From Morinoia aosen (Eukaryota; Arthropoda; Malacostraca; Amphipoda; Talitridae): a DNA stretch of 64,000 bases. The notes under the pieces are model-generated. The model worked only from the letters and a program-made list of their open reading frames with translations, did not search any database and had not been told where the DNA came from. Positions within the stretch are counted from its first letter, which is position 1. Every line of letters begins with the position of its first letter. A program made the translations under genes and the position numbers. The stretch spans positions 38,747,732 through 38,811,731 of the forward strand of contig CM059572.1 in NCBI GenBank assembly GCA_030386875.1. The letters are read 5' to 3'. Of the stretch, positions 48,140 to 59,002 are shown piece by piece.

Positions 48140-49015
48140 TCTTACTTTGTATTCAATGAGCACTACTCACTCTCCCGCCTCAGCCCTTCGCTGTCGGCTG
48201 TGAGTCTTCCCCTGGCGACAGAAAATTTAGGTTGGTACCCTTAGATACAGTGAGCCAGGGCCTGGAGCTCTGTCTCGCGTTACTCTGGGGCCTTTCACAC
48301 TCCTGTCTTGTTGTTTCCACGCTACACCGCGACGAGCAGTAGTTGCTCCAAACTGATGCCTGCGTTTTGTTGTGCATCATCTCTCGGGTTTGAAGTTACT
48401 GTGTGGGGGATGTAAATCGCCGAAGTCTAGTCAAGTTCTCTTTGTTAACTAGAGGTAAATTATACATGGTCACACGTGTGGAGTCGGGCATGTCTCATAC
48501 TTACGTAGTTTCTTATTTTTTCAAATTGTACTCATATACCACGTTCATTTCAGTAGCACTGGATTTTCAAGACTCTTTACGACGAAAGTAAAGATCCTTA
48601 AATGAATGCTTATCGCTAATGTGGCGGAAGATAAGACCAATAGCTACTCAGTGCTGCAAAGCATGGAAGGCACAATTGGGAGCGAAAGAGTGTCGTTCTG
48701 TGTGAAAATTTGTCTGTGTGCTTCGCTATCCAAAGCATTGGACCATTCCAAGCCCCTCATCGTATGACGGAGCGTATGGGAGTTATAAGGGGCACGGAGT
48801 GCAGGAAGAATGTGTTCTTTAGAACGATGGGACTGAAGGCGGCGCAGAGGCCTCGCTGCATAGCTTGAATTCTCGGCTAGAATGTCAGGGGCTTGTTTTT
48901 ACGTTCACCTTGCTGCCTGGCACGCGAGGGCAGTGTGTGTGTGTGTGGTGCGCACCGCAGCGAGAGTTTCGTGTTGGGAACTGGTTGCTGTCCAGCAGAC
49001 GTGCCTGTGCGTCTA
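48140..49015. other. Unassigned non-coding DNA
   Basis: No gene is recognised. There is a short GT run at 48924-48938. Confidence 0.55.
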
Positions 49016-49020
49016 GTGCT

Positions 49021-49236
49021 CAGGTTCTGAGTACCATTGCAAAAGTTGTGTTTGATATTGAGGAAATAATTCACAAATGGGTAGCGTTTTCAGAGTGAAG
49101 TTAGTGAATTTTGGTGCGTCTAAGGTTCAGTTCAGTTTGTGGGTACCATTGCTAAAGTCGTGTTTGATGTTTAGGAAATTACTTACAAATGGGCAGCGTT
49201 TTCAGAGTGAAGTTAGCAATTTCTGGTGCGTTAATT
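49021..49236. repeat. Two-unit tandem duplication, period 112
   Basis: GTACCATTGCAAAAGTTGTG (49031) recurs as GTACCATTGCTAAAGTCGTG (49143). The matching segments run through ATTCACAAATGGGTAGCG and GTTTTCAGAGTGAAGTTAG. The units differ by scattered substitutions and small gaps. Confidence 0.9.
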
Positions 49237-49239
49237 TTA

Positions 49240-49930
49240 TTGGAGAGCAATGCTGTTAATGAAAAATATTGTACATTTTTTCGAATGATCAACTGATGTT
49301 CCTTTTCCCTTTTGACAATTATATTATTGTTTACGAATATCTCTGATTTTGAATGAAAATATATCGTTGCCCTGGTAATCTTCCGTGTAAATGGTATAAG
49401 GTTAGTATGTCAACTATTCGGAAAAGTATTTTTCTCAATCGTGTTGGTCTGAAGTTCATCAAATACTTGAATTACGAATCGTTTTAAAAAAATGTACAAA
49501 CTTGTGTTGCTTTATTGGTTGCTCTACCAATTTCATCAATTTACCTGACATTGTCTACTCTCGAACTAAACCTCATTTAATATTGAATTGGGCACCCTGG
49601 CAAGCGAAGGTAATTTTTCACCGATGCGCCGGTTCCATACGCGATGAGAAGAAAGTCCAGCTACCAGTAGGTCACTGCGGCCTGCCTACAAGTGTGGTGC
49701 ACGGGGAGGAGCGGAGAGAAAAGGAGGGGGCGCTGCAGAGTGCCCGCTGGGATGCCCTGAATCTCAGCATCCACACGAGTATTTGACGCGCTCGATCCCT
49801 TCTGTTCCTGTCCCAACTTGGATGATGTAAATTATTGTCGCAATATTCATTGATCCGCGTGTGCTAATCCACACAATTGAAAGAATTTTGAACGTAGCAG
49901 CAGGATGAAATTATCAGGAGGTGGGACAAG
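49240..49930. other. Unassigned non-coding DNA
   Basis: Nothing is recognised. The 94-codon frame at 49502-49786 has no domain. Confidence 0.55.
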
Positions 49931-49934
49931 TTCT

Positions 49935-50295
49935 CCCCTCAGGAAGATACAACTATTGTATCTATGGGAATTAGCGCTCCCAGGGGAAAAATATGTGAGG
50001 ACCCGAGCTGAGAGTTAGGTAGGTTTTCTTTTTTTAAATGAAATGTTTTTTTTTGTTATGTTAAGGGCCACCTTTTTCGGTTCACTGCTGTCCTGTTTTT
50101 CAGTACCTACTACTTTCTTCTTCAACTTTGGTTTTGTTTCATCATCTTCTTTCACAACTTACTGCTTCTATGCCCTTTCTGCGTAGATTCCGCGTTTCCT
50201 TAACTCCATACTAAATGGTGCCTTCCTCCTTCCTTTCTTTGGATTGAATTTGTTGCTGCGGGTAGGGAGGCTAAAACTAACGAGTAATCTAATCT
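49935..50295 (+). mobile_element. SINE-A copy, full length
   Basis: The head is CCCCTCAGGAAGATACAACT, the body and GGCTAAAACTAAC end are well kept, and the tail is AGTAATCTAATCT. I could not place a convincing target duplication at its borders. Confidence 0.88.
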
Positions 50296-50299
50296 GCTA

Positions 50300-50750
50300 C
50301 ATAAATTTCAATGGATCGGTGATTAGCGTGATGTACTATGATTTGTTCGAGAGTTTTTGTAGTGTTAGTGGGGCATGCACCACATTCGTCATCATTTGCT
50401 CGCATTACCTTGTCCTTAACTTATAGAGGTACTTCCTCATTCTTGATGCATTTTCTTTGATCTCGCCCGACTCTTTATTAGCTCGGTTGCTCACATCGCC
50501 TTCATAGTACAACACTACAGTCTGATGATCCAATTAATTCTATGGCGAGGCGCTAATTTGGTGCTGGGAGGCCGCTCTTCCGCTGCATGTCAGCCACAAA
50601 ACACACGGGAACAGAACTCTTATCGGGAAATTTGTTTGTAATTGTTGATTTTGCACTTCTAAAATTAGATTTCAAATTTGCTATTGGAGTTCCCGAAATG
50701 ATATGTGGAAGTTATTGAACATATCTTGTGCTTTATTCAGGTTGCTCAGG
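50300..50750. other. Unassigned non-coding DNA
   Basis: Nothing is recognised in this stretch. Confidence 0.55.
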
Positions 50751-50755
50751 TTCAG

Positions 50756-51112
50756 GTTGAATCAGAAATACAAAACCTATAATCTTCTTGGTCCTCTTGC
50801 TTATATGTACACACGTGTGTGTCCATGTTAACGAAACCGGTGTTCTTCGTAACCTAGGCACACAGATGGCCGTAAAACGCGTGTGTCATCTCTTACAATT
50901 TTCATTACATGTATTATCAGATGTAGATTAAGCTAGATTAGGAGTTCATTGCCCTCAATCATTTCTTTTGACTAGTGACACGAGTTTTTCAATACTCGTG
51001 TGTGTGTATCATCTAAGTGTATTAATTTTAAGATATTTTAAAAACCAATGATGGTACTTTTGTACCATCTCTATTGGAAATAAACCATTTTTTTTTTTCT
51101 TCTTCTTTTTTA
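50756..51112 (+). mobile_element. Probable LINE 3' end, copy A
   Basis: It shares AGAAATACAAAACCTATAAT and most of its last 200 bp with copy B. It contains two hairpins: ACACGAGT/ACTCGTGT (50978-51001) and GATGGTAC-TTTT-GTACCATC (51050-51069). AATAAA at 51079-51084 and a T-rich tail follow. Conserved 3' hairpins, a poly(A) signal and a simple tail suggest the 3' end of a retrotransposon transcript. No reverse transcriptase is present, so the LINE assignment is an inference. Confidence 0.55.
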
Positions 51113-51405
51113 TGTGTACATATATGTGTATATATTTACATGTATGTGTGCACATATGTGTGTACTAAACTGACAACTAGCATTTTACTAGAGATAATGG
51201 TCATTTTCTGTTCACTCTCAACTTGTAACATTACCTAACTCGTCATCTCTTTATTATTGTAAAGCATTCATGTACAAACTATACATTTGTTGTACGATCA
51301 TCCATTTATATTTAAATAAAATGCTTATTAACTAACGACCGTAATGTTAAAATTGTTGAATTAGAAATACAAAACTTATAATCTTCTTGGTCCTCATGCT
51401 TATGC

Positions 51406-51481
51406 GTACATATATATATATATATCTGTATGTGTGTGTGTATGTATGTATATATATATGTACGTATATATATGTATATGG
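51406..51481. repeat. TA/TG-rich microsatellite
   Basis: Alternating TA runs with TGTGTGTG and TATGTATG interruptions inside copy B, replacing the shorter CACACGTGTGTG of copy A. Confidence 0.9.
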
Positions 51482-51866
51482 ATTTGTATTTATATTTTTT
51501 TTTTCATGCTTCCTTAAAATGACACTTTTGAACATTTGCCGAAACAAGCGATTCATACATTATTTCCTGGCATCAATAATTGCGAAGTTTTATGTCATGT
51601 ACATGTAAACTGTCAAAAGTTTTTTCACCCCGCAATGAAAATGCATCGTCCATGAATTTGCGTTATCTCTTATAATTATCATTACATGTATTGTCAAATG
51701 TAGATTAAGCAAGATTAGGAGTACATTGCCCTCAATCATTTATTTTCGACTAGTGACACGAGTTTTTCAATACTCGTGTGTGTGTGTATCATCTAAGTGT
51801 ATTAATTTTAAGATATTTAAAAACCAATGATTGTAATATTGTACAATCTCTATTGGAAATAAAGTT

Positions 51867-51892
51867 TTTTCTTTCTTTCTTTCTTTCTTGCC
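51867..51892. repeat. (CTTT)n tail microsatellite
   Basis: Five CTTT units directly follow the AATAAA region of copy B. Copy A has a T run with TTC units at the same place. Confidence 0.9.
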
Positions 51893-51899
51893 AATAGTT

Positions 51900-54080
51900 C
51901 CGTTCGGTGGTCTGGATGATGTCATCCTGTGATGCTATTTCTGAAAGCATCGTCCTGGCTCTTGTGAGCCGCCCACACTCCAGACCCTTGAAATTATCTT
52001 GGCGAAATTTGTACCCGAAATATGTTGGTGTTTTTGTTAGCTTCTATAAATTTCTTCAAAATTTTCAACTGAGGTTTATAATCTGAATAAATTTTGAGTA
52101 TATAACTTTCATAGAAGAACGCATATCCGAACATTTCTGCATTCTGTTAACACTGTAAATGAAACACTGGTTGTGAATATTAACTTTATTTGAATCATGT
52201 TAAAAGGTTTACTATTCTGTCAGCAAGTTTATTGCCATGTGAAAATCTTCTAAAGTGTTTGTTTGGAGTAAGCAGAATTCTACATTATCAAAAGAATACA
52301 ATTCGGAAGAGTTGAAGGGAGAAGCGTCAGTGGTGTGTACACTGGGACTATTTTTAAGCGTGCCTTAGGGACTGAGCGCGTTCGGGAGGTACACGAGAAT
52401 TTTTTTTTGGAAAATTATCGCTCTTTAATGATATCTATTCAATTCTTCTTCCCAAAATATGCACTGCGTGTTGTGGAAGGTTGTTGCATATAGTATACTT
52501 GCTGTTCTGTAAATGTTATTCATGAATTTTTATATTTTTTGGTAAATAAGGACGATGTTTTTCGAAAGCAACCTCCAGCGAGACTGTTTTGTTCACTTTT
52601 TCCATTTCGTCCGTTAATTTTCCATCTCGTCGAGTTCAAGGTTAGCAAAAAAAAAAACCAAGTTTGTTTAAGAAGGCTCAGTCCTTCAGGGTTTTATTGG
52701 ATTTTGCGGCCTTTTTTGAGTTATTCTTATCGTGGAGTTGGGCCATTTTCTCCATAACAAGACTGACCCTGCTGTGCAAATGGATAGAATTTAAATTCTA
52801 GTGCAAAATACAATGCATTAAAGGTTCTTTGAGCATTTAAAAATGTTTAAAGATAAAGGTATCATCAGTGTTTTCTTCTCGCATGCTCAGTTCGGTTTTA
52901 TTTTCCTAAATTTCAGAAAAATGAAAGAAATAAAGCAACTGTATACAATTAAGTTTTAATATTAGAGTAGCTAATGTTCACTTTTTATTTACTTCATTAG
53001 TGAAGTGGTGAACGGATGCCATATGTATAGTCAGATGTTTCACACATGTTGAGCGATTTTTTCTCGTCCAACACTGAAAAATAGTGGGAGCTAATTCAGC
53101 AAAAAGAAGGAAAACAACCTCAGAAACTCCTGACAACTGGTTTCTGCTCAGTGTGGACCCAGTAAGTTTAGGCTCAGCCAAACAGATGTTAGCCACATTT
53201 GGTTCTGTTTGGAGTAGCATGCGAAGGAGAGAATAGGCTGGTGTAGCCCAAAGGCTTGTCAAAATTTATGGGCGCTTGAAATCAGGAAACGAATTTTAAT
53301 TTCCTTTTGTATTACTTCCACCACCTATAGTATTATTTCGTACTTGGTGATTAGTTACGTTATTCATTTGCGACTGAAGTTTCGAGATTTTTTCTACTAT
53401 AATATGTAAATGAAAAATGAAAAATTGCTTGCATTTTCTGATTGATGTTCGGTTATAAATTTTTCAATTGAGTTTGCTACGTTTAGTAAATAAACCATGC
53501 AACCAGAAAATCCATCTATTTAAACGAGTGTGATTTTGACTTTTCACTGCAAAACCTGCAGCATTTGTTGCAGAAGTTGTTGTGGATCTAGATTTATAGC
53601 AAAATTCATTTTCCCTCTCGTAGGGGACGCCAACGCACCCTGAAACCGACCCCTTACACGAGTGTTTTTATTCTATTTTTATTCTCAGTACATCTTTTGG
53701 TCTTATCGAAATTCTTACGGCTTGTTTTGCCAGCGGAGTGGGCTGTGCCAACCGAGGCACCCAAATTTCACACCCTGGCGCGACATGAACGTAAAATTCG
53801 GAGTTTTTCTATGGTTATCGTCTGAGCAGAAAAGGAGATTAATCCTTGCGTGTTATGGCAAGAACATGGTTCGTGTAGAGGGGAAGCGGGCCTGTTATAA
53901 ATTTATTTCTAGCGATGAAATTGAGGAATGACATCGCCTGTGCGCTGCCTGCCCTGTTCCCCTACTGATTGCATCTCGCTGAGTCACCTCACACTGATGC
54001 GATCTACTCTTCAGTGATTGCTCTGCGCTTCCATTACATGGAGTTCTTAATGTGATTGCTCCTCATCCATTTCTCGAACA
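51900..54080. other. Unassigned AT-rich DNA
   Basis: No gene is recognised. Frames at 52978-53262 (minus, 94 codons) and 53662-53931 (plus, 89 codons) have no domain I can identify. Confidence 0.55.
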
Positions 54081-54084
54081 TTAT

Positions 54085-54243
54085 TTTTCTCGGTCGATCT
54101 CTTTGATGGATATAGCTTTTTCACTCAATTTCCTCATAACTATAGTTTTTCACGCTCGATCAGTTTAAAAAATGTTGTTTTTCTCCCTCGATCGCCTTAA
54201 ATATTAGCAAACTTCATCTCACTCGACCACCTTAACTAATTCA
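54085..54243. repeat. Degenerate tandem array, about five units near 31 bp
   Basis: Units built on TTTTTC-x-CTCGATC-x-CTTAAA follow each other: TTTTTCTCGGTCGATCTC, TTTTTCACTCAATTTC, TTTTTCACGCTCGATC, TTTTTCTCCCTCGATCGC and CTTCATCTCACTCGACC. They are strongly diverged. Confidence 0.65.
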
Positions 54244-54249
54244 TTCCTA

Positions 54250-55710
54250 ATACATCAGTTTCCATCAACCTTTCAAATGTTATATTTACGTGCAGAACGT
54301 TCACTTTTCTTTTTCTTACAAACCGCTCATTGTTCGGGTTTATCATTTAAATATTTTTTGTTGTTCATGGTTGTATTTGAGTGGATGATTTTGTGCTTGC
54401 ATTTTTTGGTATTCAATTTATTATTGTATCAATTAAAAAGCAGTGCGTCATATGCTAGGCTATTGTGATATTTTTCCTTTGAATGGCGCATCTTTCCAGC
54501 CTTGTTCCGCATCTGTTGCTATAGTGCACCTGCAGTGCGTGGTAGTTCTTGTGCTAGTCCTGAATTTAGCCTCAGAACTTTGTAAAATTCGAAAATCGCA
54601 ATGCCACTGTAAATTCGTTGCTATTCCAATACGTTGATATTTGTCTTTCATTCAGTAAATGTTCATTTTACTGCTCTAATTGCATTCCATTCAAGGTTTG
54701 AGGTAGGTCATTATACTCGCACACAACTCGGCATTGTGCTGCGGTCATGCTGCGTTAATTCTCTCTTCACTCCTACGAGGTTTGAATTGCCGTCTAGCTT
54801 TCAGTCTTTTGAGCGACTCTTTATGTTCGAAGTTGTCTGAACGACCGCAATAGCTTTTTGAATGCAGTGCTTGATATTGTCTGACTTCCCTACTAGCGTG
54901 TAATTTTTTCTCTCCTAGCAGTTTATATCGTTTTATTCAGTCTTTCACTTCGTTTGCTTACTTTCTATCCTTGCTCTTACAATGAACTGTTGTTTGCCAG
55001 CCGTTCATCGACGAGGAATCCCGTCGTTTACTAGAGCGGATTTGCGCTGCGAGACGAGGCGCCAGCAAAGCCTGAACAACATCACGCAGTTCTGTCAACT
55101 GTGCGGTGCCCGTAATCCACCGAGCCGCGTTAACATCACGCCGCCGGCGGCAGCTCTTATGCTCTCCCACCGCTCCAGGGCTTTCTTTTGTCGCCGAACT
55201 TCTTCTCGGGCTGGACTTTCTACTGCGCGCCAGCTTCACGCCTGCCCCCTCGCTTTGCTGCAGGTTTTCTTCCTCCTGGATTCCTCTAGTTTGAGTTTAA
55301 GGTGCGTCGCAGGGCGCACCAGTGAGGGCTTGTTTCTTCCCTCAACCTGACATTCCGTAATTGAAGTTTGGCGAATTATGACGATGAATTGCCCTTGATG
55401 GTGGTAAACGAATTATTAACATCGAATGATTAACTTGGTGGTTGTTGAACGTGTTATGTGTTATATCCTACTTTTCAAGATCGTTCGATGTGATTAGATT
55501 TTCTCTTTTAGGATAAATCGTTCGAGTGAAATAAATCTCTTTTCTCAATCTCAGTGAAATCTCATGATTGGCTTTCCAAATAAGGCGCAATTATAGTAGG
55601 CATTGAAACACACGTTATATGTGGCCACACAATTTACTGTTATAAACGGATATCACAAATATGCCGGGGATTTGTTAAAACCCGCAAACGTATTTAGCTA
55701 CAAAGAGGTA
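54250..55710. other. Unassigned DNA with a GC/CpG-rich patch
   Basis: The patch at about 54970-55340 gives a 122-codon plus frame and a 93-codon minus frame, overlapping and without recognisable domains. The remainder is AT-rich up to the TTA flank of the Harbinger element. Confidence 0.5.
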
Positions 55711-55716
55711 ATCTTA

Positions 55717-55732
55717 TGCCGGGGCCACACTA
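55717..55732 (+). repeat. Harbinger left terminal inverted repeat
   Basis: TGCCGGGGCCACACTA is identical to the inverse of 62516-62531. A second matching block, TTCGTTCGTCAAATGAA, follows at 55739-55755. Confidence 0.92.
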
Positions 55733-55888
55733 CGATTTTTCGTTCGTCAAATGAATGACGGACACTCGTCATGTCAAACGGCCGTTAAGCAAGTCAGGCC
55801 ACATTACGACTGTGTGTGGCTCTGACTAAGCTCTGTGATGAGCGTCCGACGTTCATCGAATGTAAACAAACCGAAGTACGTACGCGAT

Positions 55889-56085
55889 ATGGATGAGCAG
55901 GACGTGCGAATGTGTGTGAGCTCTAGAAATTTGATGTCGAAGGAACTTTTGTGACCGCAACTTTTTATGAAAGTACAAAAAAAGCGAAACCTAAAAGAAG
56001 ATGTTAGGTAAAACCATGGCGAAATAGAGCTAACAATCCGAATCGATTGAGAGAAGATCTGCTTGCTGATGTAAACGATTGCAGT
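55889..56085 (+). pseudogene. Harbinger transposase, N-terminal fragment
   Basis: A start at 55889 reads MDEQDVRMCV and closes after 22 codons. From 55978, in another frame, KKAKPKRRC-stop-VKPWRNR continues to REDLLADVND. Harbinger transposases typically begin with an acidic MD start, then a basic stretch and a W-V-K/R-P motif, which is what remains here. At least one frameshift and an in-frame TAG break it. The TAG falls where the family usually has tryptophan. The family's usual length is about 350-400 residues, and the segment between here and 56.66 kb, which should hold the first catalytic Asp, is not recognisable. Confidence 0.65.
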
Positions 56086-56663
56086 TAAGTGAGATTGTTC
56101 CTACGGAGAAAATGATTACTTTTGAACGTTTCTTTTAAACGGATCATAAATGATTTTATTTAATTGGAGAGTAAAATTTAGAATTTACCGCAGAAAATAG
56201 CTTGGTAATATGGCTGAGTTGAGCAATGCTCTTTAATACAAGAATGAAAAGGGGATCCAAGAATGTTACCAGTTTGATGATTTTTGAAGGTGTGCTCAGC
56301 AACGCTCAGTTAGAGCGAATGGGGAGGGATTGAAGTCATTAAACTGTCAAGGTTTCTCCATTTATGTTTTGCATGTTTGTCTATTGTTATCTGTTAAAAT
56401 TGTGCAAGTTTTCCTTGTCGAAAATGAGCTTAGGGCATGAAACGTTAAAAAAATTGATTCAAGATAAGTCTTCTCCACCGCCTTCGTTGAGAATAATATA
56501 ATGCTTTCTACGATATATAATTTTGGTGTTCGTCATTTATACGCGTTAATACACAAGAATTATGCAAAAATTTTCTTATTCTTTGCGGAAGTAATAAGAC
56601 ATACTGGGCAAAGTTGGCTCGGTAATCTGCAAGCAAGACACCAAGTTCCAGAAATGCTTCCCT

Positions 56664-57345
56664 GCTTTTGATCGACTCGGAATTACCCTCTGATACCTCG
56701 CTACAATTGATCGAGTATCATGACGCAGGAGTGTTCAATAACTCATCCTTTAGGAAATCATTCGATTCTAACTGCTTGAACATGCCCCATACTCGTGAAC
56801 TTCTTGTGACCAACTTCCTTTCTCCACATGCCATAGCGGCAGATGATGCGTTCCCATTGCCAACTCGTTTCATGAAGCATTATCCTTGTACTAACCTTTC
56901 TCACGACCAAAGAGTTTTCAGCTGGTCTTTCTAGAGCACGAAAAACAGAGACAAACGCATTCGGCTTACTGTCAAGTACGTTCAGAGTTTTCCGTACTGA
57001 TACAAACATCACAGTCAAGAGAATCCAGTCTACCACTCTAGCAACTTGCGCTCTTTATTATTACCTAAATGATCATAAAGACTTCCGTTACGTCAACCCG
57101 CTTGCTCTTGAAAAAAGGACATTATCACTGGATCGTGCACAACCCGCAGTTGGTGGGAAAATACTGGACATCATTCGGTTCGTTGTGTTGAGGCGGTCGA
57201 TCGGCTGTGGCAGCTACAGCCATCAGAGACCAGCTGAAGAACTACTTCACAAGCGGAGGAGCTGTATGCTTGCTGGATAAAGTGTTGGGACTCCATGCAC
57301 TAACACTACTGTGGAAATGCATCCTAAAAGTGTTAGAAATATCTG
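56664..57345 (+). pseudogene. Harbinger transposase (DDE_Tnp_4-like), C-terminal part
   Basis: The reading starts ahead of LIDSELPSDTS and contains HDAGVFNNSSF, which matches the second catalytic Asp region, then AADDAFPLPTRFMKHY, the hallmark V/AADDAFPL...LMKPY motif of the family. A frameshift near 56918-56935 separates this from SRARKTETNAFGLLSSTF and VFRTDTN, the third catalytic region. Here the expected R-V-V-E-N-A-F-G reads K-T-E-T-N-A-F-G, so the Glu is one position off. TTLATCALYYYL and, after a further shift, AIRDQLKNYFTSGGAV match the usual C terminus. This is a dead copy of a DDE nuclease that would have acted on the terminal repeats. Confidence 0.85.
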
Positions 57346-57349
57346 AGAC

Positions 57350-57940
57350 ATAATAGTTCCTCATTATTTTCTGGTATTACTTGTTGGAATGAATGTATTA
57401 GGTCAATCAACAAAATAAATTGTTTCAATAACATCATGTATTTTATTCCAGCTTTTCCTCGTTAAATGAAACATTGACAAATCATTATTTGACTTAAGAA
57501 GGCTAACTAAAGATCTACATCAACAGGATTTAGGAAATGTAATTACTGAAAACTAGATTACGTGTTAAGGTTAGGAACATCCATAATCTGAATTCACAAT
57601 CACGCATTGTCGCAAAATCCATGTGCAGAGTTTCAACAAGTATAAAAATCCGATTTTTAATAACAAACAACGTAAACCAATGTTACCAAATAAACAGTTT
57701 TGTCCACACTCATATCTAGTTTAAAAATCTGCCACTAACTGAAATAGTTTCATCCATTTACTCGTATGCCCTACCATCATGCAGATATGGTGCATAGCTA
57801 TAGTTTGCATCCTCACAAGTTAAATTGAATAGTTCCTTTGTTCACCTTAGATTAAATTATATTACAACTCAACAGCGTATTGAAAAATTTATGCATATGT
57901 GTTCTTACAGATGATTACGTGCGCATAGTAACGGCGGATA
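57350..57940. other. Non-coding interior of the Harbinger element
   Basis: AT-rich sequence after the transposase. AATAAA occurs near 57415 and could be the old poly(A) signal. Nothing else is recognised. Confidence 0.5.
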
Positions 57941-57943
57941 ATA

Positions 57944-58303
57944 AATTAGATTAGTCGTTAGTTTTAGCCCCCCCTACCCAGCAACAAATGCGATCCAAAG
58001 AGAGGAAGGAGGAACGTACCATTTAGTATGGAGTTAAGGAAACGCGGAATCTACGCAGAAAGGCATAGAAACAGTAAGTTGTGAAAGAAGGTCATGAAAA
58101 AAGATCAAAAAGTTGAAGAAGAAAGTAGTAGGTGTAGAAGAAAAGGACAGCAGTGAACCGAAAAAAGGTGGTCCTTAACATACCAAAAGAACATTTTATT
58201 TCAACAAAAAAGAAGGCCTACCTAACTCTCGGCTCGGGCCCTCACATTGTCCCCCTGGGAGCGCTAGTTCCCATAGATACAATAATTGTATCCCCCTCAG
58301 GGG
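57944..58303 (-). mobile_element. SINE-A copy inside Harbinger, inverted, well kept
   Basis: Read on the minus strand: the head is CCCCTGAGGGGGATACAATT, with GTATCTATGGGAACTAGCGC, then the usual body and an ACTAATCTAATT tail. AATAA occurs at both borders, but a full target duplication is not clear. It is less worn than its neighbour at 58328. Confidence 0.88.
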
Positions 58304-58327
58304 AATAATTACTAGTTACTATTATAA

Positions 58328-58706
58328 TTATTTAGGTTAGTTTAGATCATCTTAGTCACGACAACGACGTGATCAAGAGAGGAATAGTGAAGGGACCATC
58401 GAGTACGGACACGTACACCAGAAATCTAAGCACAATGTGTGCCTCACACAGGCCATCCTTGTGTGGTAAAACGAGTGTCTTGCCACACAGGATACAATGC
58501 GTATTTAAACAGGAAGTTGGGAAGAAAATTCAAATAGAATAAACATGCAAGAAGGTAGTAGTAGGTGCTGAAGAAAAAGATGGCAATGAGCCGAAAAAAC
58601 ATGATCACTAAAACAAAACCAGAAACCCTATTTTAACAAGCTCGTGCCCTACCATTCTTCGCCTGGAAGCGTTACTTCCCTTAGATACAATAGTTTTTTC
58701 TCGTGA
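58328..58706 (-). mobile_element. SINE-A copy inside Harbinger, inverted, degenerate
   Basis: The minus strand keeps CTATTGTATCTAAGGGAAGT, GTTAAAATAGG, GGCTCATTGCCATCTTTTTC, the GTGTGGCAAGACA and ATCCTTGTGTG extended-subtype region, and a diverged 3' end. It lies about 25 bp from the younger copy. Confidence 0.72.
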
Positions 58707-58709
58707 TAG

Positions 58710-58850
58710 AGAAACAGAAAATCGGGAGATTTATGAAGTCAGATGAAGGTTAAGGGTGAAGTATTTGGAGTGGAAAAATAAGTCAAAGAGGAGCAAAAAT
58801 AATAGGATGGTCCGTAACATATTATAGAATAGCATTGTACTGACCCTAAA
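58710..58850 (-). mobile_element. SINE-A fragment inside Harbinger
   Basis: The minus-strand reading ATGTTACGGACCATCCTATT, then CTCCTCTTTGACTTATTTTT and CCACTCCAAATACTTCAC, follows the family body (GTTAAGGACCAC...CAGCACCTAC). Head and tail are missing. Confidence 0.5.
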
Positions 58851-59002
58851 TATGCTATTTTACCACATAAGGTATAACTTAATTGATCCTATCATACATT
58901 GAGATAAAAGAAAGGAACAATTTCACAGTCAGGCAGGGAAGCAATTTATAGATAAGTTCATGATTATTATTAAAGAGGCCAGTAAATGACATCTAACACT
59001 TG

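Larger units (their letters stand above)
51355..51893 (+). mobile_element. Probable LINE 3' end, copy B
   Basis: It resembles copy A at its two ends, with a different middle section (about 51480-51640). The hairpins are ACACGAGT/ACTCGTGT (51756-51779) and GATTGTA...TACAATC (51829-51848). AATAAA at 51858-51863 leads into a CTTT microsatellite. The second stem differs from copy A by paired changes that keep it base-paired. Confidence 0.55.
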
